A stretch of 27,685 bases of DNA from Plantago elongata. Lineage: Eukaryota; Streptophyta; Magnoliopsida; Lamiales; Plantaginaceae. The notes beneath the pieces are model-generated. The model saw nothing but the letters and a program-made list of their open reading frames with translations. It had not been told where the DNA came from and did not search any database. Shown piece after piece: positions 21,315-27,685 of the stretch. Each line of letters opens with the position of its first letter. The first letter of the stretch is position 1. Both the position numbers and the translations under genes were made by a program. The stretch lies in assembly GCA_036897095.1 (NCBI GenBank), contig JAYMSP010001923.1, positions 1 through 27,685 of the forward strand. The letters run 5' to 3'.

Positions 21315-22364
21315 AATTAACATTTAGCACCCGACCCAGGGTGGCCATTGAACCAAGTGGCTCATCAATATATGGAGGGGGACCTGTTCTAATTGGTTAA
21401 ATTTTTGTTTCAAAATTCTTCACTTTCCCTCCCACCTCATCATATAGTTACCTAGAATTTCATTTTACTTATATTAATTCGTCTAACGCTCCTCATCACT
21501 TTTCATTTCAACTTCATTGGAGGCCCAACGAGTGAATAATTAATATGTGTATAGATGTTGCCGATTCAGAAAGTCCATTCGAGTGGAAATATAATAGGGA
21601 GCGGAGATTGTCTCTGTGAAGATTCGAACTCAAGTTGGGTGTGAGCCAAACACTCTGATATCATGATAGAATTCCATCTCAATGATGAAATTTAAATTTA
21701 TAGAGAGTTGTCGAATATAATTATATATATTAATACTTCAATAATATAGACTATGTCTGTTATAGCCTAAAACTTTCTGGCATAACATATTAGTATTAAC
21801 TATGATGAGAGTGATGGACTGATGGAGAGGACTATACATTAACAGGGGAGTCTGGTAACTAACATAACAACTTTAATTTCTAAAGATGGAGAGTGAAGAA
21901 CTTGCTGATTGTGATATTATCTTAGAGATATATGTACTGTTCCGGTTAGTAAAATCCCCGTACAAGTAGAAAATAGCTTGTCTGAGACTGTTACATGTTG
22001 TTTGGTGGTTTTGTACGAGGATGTATAGCTTAGAAAGGATTAGACTGCTGAACAATGGTTAGGCCAATTTCCTTTAAAATATATTTGCCCTGCACTGGTG
22101 CTGATGGTTTACGTAGCACATAGTCTTCCAAGATAGAATAACAATATTTAAATTAAAATCCTATCACTTAAATGGTAACTCGGCGAACTAATATAATAAA
22201 GGGATTTTTTGGTTTTAGACAAGTTAAGAGAAAGAAAGGAAGATGGATTGTTGTTTGTTCAATCCGGGGGGGAGGGGGTTATGAAGGGCTGAGTCTGGCA
22301 GGTACAACCATTCGCGAGCCTAGTACTGCAGATGAGTTGCAACTTCAAAAAGTGTAACAGTTCC
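21315..22364. other. Intergenic DNA with an LTR-retrotransposon scrap
   Basis: No gene is seen. Apart from the retroelement-like scrap listed at 21600-21830, the stretch is AT-rich. The small frames at 21873-22055 and 22172-22357 show no recognisable domain, and the latter spans a G-run (22266-22278). Confidence 0.45.
21600..21830 (-). mobile_element. Probable copia-type LTR/primer-site remnant
   Basis: On the minus strand the text TTCTATCATGATATCAGAGT (21669-21650) resembles an LTR end followed by the initiator-methionine tRNA primer site TGGTATCAGAGC with two changes. A TTGAGTTCGAATCTTCACAG stretch follows downstream, and the sequence upstream (21670-21830) is AT-rich and LTR-like. No coding region follows. 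A tRNA-derived SINE, given the GTTCGAATC box-B-like motif, is an alternative. Confidence 0.35.
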
Positions 22365-22774
22365 GAACAGATATGTCCCATGCGAACATACAAACTGATT
22401 CGTTCAAACTAATCTTATTGGGCCTAATAAACATAGTTGGTTTATGGCAACAAGATTATTCAGCTCTAGATCGCGACCCGCGAACCTATATACTGGCTCC
22501 TGGTGGATCCAGGCGGGTGCATGTATAGGAGCATCTAGCTCCGAACATATATGTTCACTGCGAACAGACAGACTGATTCGTTCAAAGCTGCACATAATCG
22601 TGCAAGCCCAGTCCGTCTGGTTGGGCTTGTTCAGACTAATCTTATTGGGCCTAACAAACATAGTTGATTTTTGGCCCAAAAAGATTATAATCAGCTCTAG
22701 ACCACGACTGGTGAACCCACACCCCGGCTCCTGCCAGAGCTAGGCGGGTGCGTGTGTAGGAGCATCTAGCTCCT
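22365..22774 (+). repeat. Two-unit tandem repeat
   Basis: Unit 1 (22365-22542) and unit 2 (22543-22774) are direct copies. Both start GAACAKATATGT and contain CTGATTCGTTCAAA, AATCTTATTGGGCCTAA and AACATAGTTG. Both end GGAGCATCTAGCTCC. Unit 2 has about 50 extra bases after CGTTCAAA. The spacing of matching words is 177 bases before and 227 after that insertion. The sequence is more GC-rich than its flanks. It could be part of a larger transposon or a satellite beginning. Confidence 0.75.
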
Positions 22775-23374
22775 CCCCCTTCAAAATCATGGGTACCCTA
22801 AGGACCCAAGTCTTGGTTTATTGTTTAGTTTCTTCTTCCTCAATTTTAATTATATGATACTTGTCCCAATTCAACTCTTGTCTCAATTCAACTCTTGGCA
22901 TTTCATATTCAATGAATCAACCAATACACTTTATCTTTAATAATTCTTTCATCATTAAAATGAATTTTAATAATTCTTTCTCAAATGTCTTCTAATACTG
23001 TAGTAGATTATACACGTTTAAAGAAATTTGATTCATAATATATGGGGTCCTCCTCAGTTGAGGTGCGAAGTAGGGAGTAACTTTGGTGATCAAAATTCTT
23101 AACATCACAAACTGATAAAACCTGGGATATTACAAAGCCAAGTAGACATAAACAAAATAACTACAGTATTATACTTGAGCTTCAACTCCTGAATTAGAAA
23201 TGAAAATTGCAAGTCATAACCAAATCCAGCCATTCTGATGGGCTGTACAAAATCCGGTCCAAATCGAAAGTTACTTTAGTTTGAAATCTCTGGTCGAGCT
23301 AGCCCAGTTTTCCCGGTTTGCCATGTCTAATCTCTAATGAGGTCATCTATAATTCTATATAGCTGGATATCATG
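22775..23374. other. Intergenic DNA
   Basis: No gene, RNA or transposon end is recognised. A short local duplication of TCTCAATTCAACTCTTG-type text occurs near 22863-22900, and of TTTAATAATTCTTTC at 22936-22980. Confidence 0.5.
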
Positions 23375-23377
23375 TAA

Positions 23378-25389
23378 GACCAATCACTGTGGTGACCGGT
23401 CCGAACGGTCGTAACGTGCGGTTGCGAAGTAACTACAGCCGCCACGACCACTGTGTTGTACTGTGGCGACCGATTCTTTTTTGATTTTGATTTTTTTATT
23501 TTAAAAAATTGAATAACGACTATATTTTTTAAAACAGATAAAATAACGGTCATATTTTGATAAAACATATAAAATAACGGTCTATATTTTTATGTTTTTG
23601 TTTCTACTTCTAATAAAAAGCGAGTTGTATTGGCACGAAACAAGTTTTTTATTCAGTACGAACGGAATAAGATGAAACATTACAGAATACGAATATAAAC
23701 ATATTGAACTGGAAGTAGGAAATGAAAGTACTAGAACCATCAAAACATAATTTACGTAGTCCTCCTCCAGATGTGCTCGATCAAATCCTTCTGAAATGAT
23801 TGGTGAGTGAGTGCGCTGTGCGTATCACGCCTAGTCTGCATGTATCCTTCAACAGAGTTGATCACTGAAGAGTGTCTCGTGAATCGAATACCGGTGAACA
23901 AGTCTTTTTCCACTGAGTTGACAGTGTCTTTGTTGAATTCTTTGACATACTTCTCGTATGTTTTGGCCCGGAGATAAACATATACATGTATTCATAATCT
24001 TGGACAGAAGACCTTTCGTTTTGGCCAACGCTGGGTTGCGGATGATGGCGAAGCGTGCTTGCAGACAACCAAACGCTAGCTCAACATCTTTTCGGACAAC
24101 CTCTTGCTTCTGTGCAAACTTGGTATCTTTGTGAGTAACTAAATTTTTGATGGACTTGACAAATGTTGCCCAGGCTTAAATCCCATCAGTTAGGTAGTAC
24201 GCCATGTGGTAGTGATGACCGTTCACTTCCAAGTTCACCGGAGGAGCTACACCGTTGAGAAGATCATCAAACACCGGTGAACGTGCAACAACAGTGAGAT
24301 CATTTAATTTACCTGACATTCCGAAGAAAGAGTGTCAAATCCGAGTGTCGTGTGAAGCAACAACTTCTAGAACGAGCGCCGGCTTACCACTTTTGCCTTG
24401 GTATTGACATTTCCATGCCATCGGGCAGTTCTTCCATTCCCAATGCATACAATCGATCGAGCCAATCATTCCCGGAAAGCCTCTTCCGGCATTGATTGCG
24501 AGAATTAAGTTCATTGATGTCTTCTATGTTGGCCCTTCGCATGTATGTTGGTGAAAAAAATCGTAATGACAGAATCACAAAACTTGTTCAATGCAATCAA
24601 AGCATCAGTTTCACTACACCTTGTATATTCATCAACAACATCCGCGGCTACCCCATATGCGAGCATCCTCATCGCCGCAGTACACTTTTGCAAATTCGAG
24701 AGAGCTTGGCGACCGGTAGCATCTGGGCCAGCCCTGAAGTAGACTGGATCGTAGTCAGAGACCGTCTATGATCCTCATGAACAATGGCTTCGTCATTCTG
24801 AACCTCCGGCGGAATTGCTTTGGAGTGTACTCGGCATTGTCGGCGAAGTAATCTTCCATAATTTGAGCATGATGTTTCTCGTGTCTTCGGTTGATGTACG
24901 TGTGAGTGTGTTTCTCCTTCGATTGCGATGAAGAAGACTCGGCAATGTGCTTCGGCAACATCGACTCGAAGAATCTCTTTGTCATAACTGAACTATAAGA
25001 TACGGGTTCAAATGACGACCTTTTAGATTCGGACTCCGCATCGAACTCCTCATCGGACATGAACACCTCTTCCTTGGAGTGATGTGATGAGGAAGACATT
25101 TTGACAAAGTGATATTTGGTAGGTTTAAGAGTATTTTGAGTTTAAAAGAGAGAAATAAGAGTGAAATTTGAGGTGTGGAGAAATATATGAAGTTTGGTGT
25201 CTATTTATAGATCTCGAAAAGTATGGTCGTTGGTATTTTTTTTTATAAACAAATTTTTTTAAATTTAAAATTAAAGAAAACGTGGACAGTCCAATCATGA
25301 CCGGCCACGTGTCCCAACTGTTGGGCTGGGACAATGCCGTTGGGGCTGGGCAACCACGGCTGCTGAGCGGCCGCCCACAATGAACGGTC
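23378..25389 (-). mobile_element. PIF/Harbinger DNA transposon, complete ends, decayed
   Basis: The 2012-base element is flanked by the three-base duplication TAA (23375-23377 and 25390-25392), which fits the TWA preference of PIF/Harbinger. The left end GACCAATCACTGTGGTGACC and the reverse complement of the right end, GACCGTTCATTGTGGGCGGC, are imperfect inverted repeats. The only coding content is a mutated minus-strand transposase. The second protein of autonomous elements, a Myb/SANT-type partner, is absent, so the element would have needed help even when young. Confidence 0.85.
23752..25099 (-). pseudogene. PIF/Harbinger transposase (HARBI1/ALP1-like), broken
   Basis: Intact relatives are DDE nucleases that excise and insert the element. 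The start at 25099 opens MSSSSHHSKEEVF, and a polar N-terminus leads to YTPKQFRRRFRMTKPLFMRI, typical of plant members. The catalytic region is recognisable by GMIGSIDCMHW (first aspartate, about 24450), KLNDLTVVARSPVFDDLL (second aspartate, about 24300) and KDVELAFGCLQARF (glutamate, about 24070). The end is HIWRRTT at 23752. Frameshifts lie near 24765, 24560, 24487 and 23995, and stops at 24335-24337 and 24176-24178. The three catalytic acids survive, but the reading frame does not. Confidence 0.88.
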
Positions 25390-25392
25390 TAA

Positions 25393-25610
25393 GCTTTTAA
25401 CTTTCATATCCAAATGAACATATTCCAAAATAGAGAAAGATGAAAACGATTCAAGTTCTAGTTCTGCATAATGAGGTAATTAAATGTGACTTGTATATAA
25501 AATTCAGATTAAATTGTATATACATTATATTTTATACAGTGTCAATATAATATGATTAGTCTAGAAAAAGATTGATTTTTCCATTAAATATGGAAATTTT
25601 GATTTTTTTC
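25393..25610. other. AT-rich spacer
   Basis: No feature is recognised between the Harbinger end and the minisatellite. Confidence 0.5.
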
Positions 25611-25612
25611 TA

Positions 25613-25748
25613 CATTAAAACCTACAGACCTTAAATAAAAATTCATATACGGAGTATAAAGTAAAAATTCATAGACCCTGAATAAAAACCCACATACAAT
25701 AAATAAAAATTCACAGGCACTGAATAAAAATCCACCTATCCTAAAAAA
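25613..25748 (+). repeat. 21-base minisatellite, about six diverged units
   Basis: Successive units start TAAAAATTCA or TAAAAACCCA and run about 21 bases, for example TAAAAATTCACAGGCACTGAA and the variant TAAAAATCCACCTATCCTAAA. One unit near 25635-25660 is longer. Units differ at several positions, so the array is old or was assembled imperfectly. Confidence 0.7.
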
Positions 25749-26031
25749 AAACGGAATTTCCATATCTTATAAAAAAACCGCTCTTTCCCTAGACTTTATA
25801 ATCCCTTAATGACGGATCTTGTGCAGGTCGAGCACATGTTGGCGCAAGCGGTCTCAAATTATGCCACTCAATTTTTCATGTGAAATTACTATTATACTCT
25901 TTACAAATGTCTTTTCTAAATAAATATATGGATACAACATGAGCGAAGTAAATATGTTGTTACCTTTGGCTCAAACCTTGAGGTACCATTAAATTTTTAA
26001 CTTTTTCTTCTTTCTGACTTAATAAAGATAC

Positions 26032-26090
<59 letters not shown>
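26032..26090. repeat. (AAT)n/(ATT)n palindromic microsatellite
   Basis: A run of about eleven ATA/AAT triplets turns at about 26067 into about eight ATT triplets, so the two halves are reverse complements and can fold into a perfect AT hairpin. Such arrays vary in length between individuals and are prone to replication slippage. Confidence 0.9.
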
Positions 26091-27429
26091 TTGTTTGTTT
26101 TTCTTGTAAAAATTAATATAGATATATTAAAAATATATATAAATTTTACTTGCTCCATCTTTTTATAAGTTTCAACTTTGTCTATAAATTATTTTGAAAT
26201 TTCATTTCTCACAATGTACTAATTAATTTATTATTTATGTTATTATTTTATATGTTAAGTGGTTATTAACTCTTGAAGAACAAACGTTACAAATACAAAC
26301 TGTATCAAATTCTTTTTTTTTCCCCCTAATTCACTTAATCAGATTATATACTTTTGTCAGATTTTCGCACAAGGATATGAAGTATCAAAGTCGGCCATGA
26401 GCAGAACAAACATTGTTGTGTGCAACAATTACACAACAATACGTGTTTCAACTTAGAACCAGGACAAAACAAAACATGTTCTTCACCATACTCTCCATCA
26501 AAGGGCTAGAAAGAAAATGAATACGGATTATATTTCTTTCGGAAGGGAATAGATTGTCGTATAACGCCTACGAGCTAGTGAAGATTAATTTTCAAAAACC
26601 ATGAAATCTTACCTACTTCAATGTATAGCAGCATTAATCAATATTGGAGTAAATATTACTACATTCACTTTAAACAATATACATTAATTGAAACTCCGAA
26701 ATCTTGGAATGCATTATTTTTGGTAGCATACAACAAGTTACAGTATAATCAAACTATCGAAACTATCTATCATCATGTTCAATTCATTGGCGGATAACAT
26801 TTAACTGAACCAATACATATTGAAACTCCGAAATTACATAAGGTATAAACAAATTAAGAAATATATAGTACTAATTCTCATACTCATAAGCAGGGCCGGC
26901 TCAAGTTTTTAGGGGCCATGTACAGTTTTTTAATATTATAAGTTCATACTATAAATTAAATAAAGATATTATAAATACAAAAAGTTACACCTTAAAATAG
27001 TATTAAAAATAAAAATTGTAGAAATTAAAACATAAAATAGATGTGGTTGGTTTATATGGATGGTGTGTAATGTCGTTTTAATATTTGTATTATTACACCT
27101 CGCAATTTAATTATTTTTTATACTATGCCTACTTTAACTTAACTTAATAATGAATTTATATTTTTGCAGAAACAGAAGAAAATATTTAATTACAAAAAAA
27201 AGAAAATATTTAAGTAAATAACTAATCTTTTACTTTACTAAATTTAAATAACTTAAGTGAATTTATAATGTTTGACACCAAATGTAATGATTCTCATATG
27301 ATTTTTTTTAATTAATAAAGAAACAATCATCATTTAACGTTTTTAGATTATCATATAGGAACTAATTAAATTTTGAAGAAACATAACTTATCGAAAAATA
27401 CATATATTTAACGACTATAACAAACAAAC
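26091..27429. other. AT-rich intergenic DNA
   Basis: No coding frame of interest is seen. Two copies of TTGAAACTCCGAAATY occur at about 26688 and 26819. A hAT-like end is listed at 26891. Near 27170-27215 the word AGAAAATATTTAAKTA is duplicated. Confidence 0.5.
26891..26920 (+). mobile_element. Possible hAT-type terminal sequence
   Basis: CAGGGCCGGCTCAAG followed by TTTTTAGGGGCC resembles the ends of many plant hAT elements, which begin CAGGG. A matching reverse end is not found in the remaining 770 bases, so this is either a truncated copy or an element broken by the later LTR insertion. Confidence 0.35.
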
Positions 27430-27590
27430 TGTCAGAGAATAAATGTACAAGAGTTAGTATTGGATTAGCTAGACTGTTATATGCCTAACTATTACGGGCT
27501 CTCTAGAAGTTTCTATCTATTCTATAAATATATATTTATACTCTCTCATTATACACATCAGTATAAACTCTATTCTATTTTCTCTCAACA
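27430..27590 (+). mobile_element. Probable 5' LTR of a copia-type retrotransposon
   Basis: The segment starts TGTCAGAG and ends CTCTCAACA (TG...CA), is 161 bases long, and has a TATA-like stretch (CTATAAATATATATTTATAC, about 27519-27538) at a suitable distance from the end. It is followed by CGTTATCAGCACGATAGTG, a phrase I associate with the start of the internal region of some plant Ty1-copia elements. The element would continue rightwards beyond the window. Its other LTR is not visible, so the borders are inferred. Confidence 0.6.
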
Positions 27591-27610
27591 CGTTATCAGC
27601 ACGATAGTGT
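27591..27610 (+). promoter_or_regulatory. Candidate retrotransposon primer-binding site
   Basis: CGTTATCAGCACGATAGTG lies directly after the putative LTR end. It shares TATCAG with the common initiator-methionine primer site but not the flanking bases, so the primer tRNA is uncertain. Downstream to 27685 no open frame has begun. Confidence 0.4.
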
Positions 27611-27685
27611 TCAACTAACTGAGATTTTAAAACCCTAATTTTTTCCCCTCCGTACATGCGCGAGCCAAAAAGAAAAAATTTCTGC

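Noticed and set aside
21620-21660. Possible tRNA gene (GTTCGAATC box-B-like word on the minus strand)
   Set aside because: No cloverleaf with a paired acceptor stem could be drawn. The context fits a retroelement primer region or SINE remnant better.
22172-22357. 61-codon plus-strand frame with a glycine run
   Set aside because: The run comes from a G-homopolymer. No start context, homologous domain or splice partner supports a gene.
24496-24771. 91-codon plus-strand frame over the Harbinger element
   Set aside because: It is antisense to the transposase, where family motifs are evident.
1-27685. CRISPR array, bacterial operon, phage or organelle-derived segment
   Set aside because: No regularly spaced direct repeats with unique spacers, no ribosome-binding-site spaced gene strings and no plastid or mitochondrial gene sequence were seen. 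Introns and retroelements mark the DNA as nuclear.

Overview
This is nuclear DNA of a flowering plant, very probably a eudicot. It is AT-rich, its genes have GT-AG introns, and it is crowded with plant-type mobile DNA: an L1-type LINE, a PIF/Harbinger element, MITEs and what looks like a Ty1-copia LTR edge. I cannot name the species. Only one gene looks intact.

Layout. 1-2050 is gene-free and holds a long hairpin repeat near 894-980. 2053-4330 (minus) is the intact three-exon gene; splicing gives a 520-residue multi-span membrane protein that most resembles the Atg22/MFS type. 4640-8080 is AT-rich intergenic DNA with two small MITE-like elements. 8080-8979 is an AT-rich element with a GC-rich palindromic core. 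9667-15494 is a nearly full-length, mutated L1-type LINE in minus orientation, bounded by a 10-bp target-site duplication. 15829-18826 (minus) is a seven-exon G-type lectin (S-locus) receptor-like kinase relic with at least ten disabling lesions. 19471-21314 holds two more AT-rich elements placed end to end; the second shares the palindromic core of the 8.1 kb element in opposite orientation and carries a Stowaway-like MITE. 22365-22774 is a two-unit tandem repeat. 23378-25389 is a complete but decayed PIF/Harbinger element with terminal inverted repeats, a TAA target duplication and a broken transposase. 25.6-27.4 kb is AT-rich DNA with a 21-bp minisatellite and an (AAT)n/(ATT)n palindrome. 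27430-27590 looks like the 5' LTR of a copia-type retrotransposon that runs off the window.

No operon-like or pathway relationship links these features. The window reads as one conserved housekeeping-type gene beside a decaying receptor-kinase copy in a transposon-rich neighbourhood. The least explained structure is the family of AT-rich elements (8.1, 19.5 and 20.2 kb) whose cores consist of stacked, roughly 20-bp palindromes of the type GGCAGCCCTNAGGGCTGCC.
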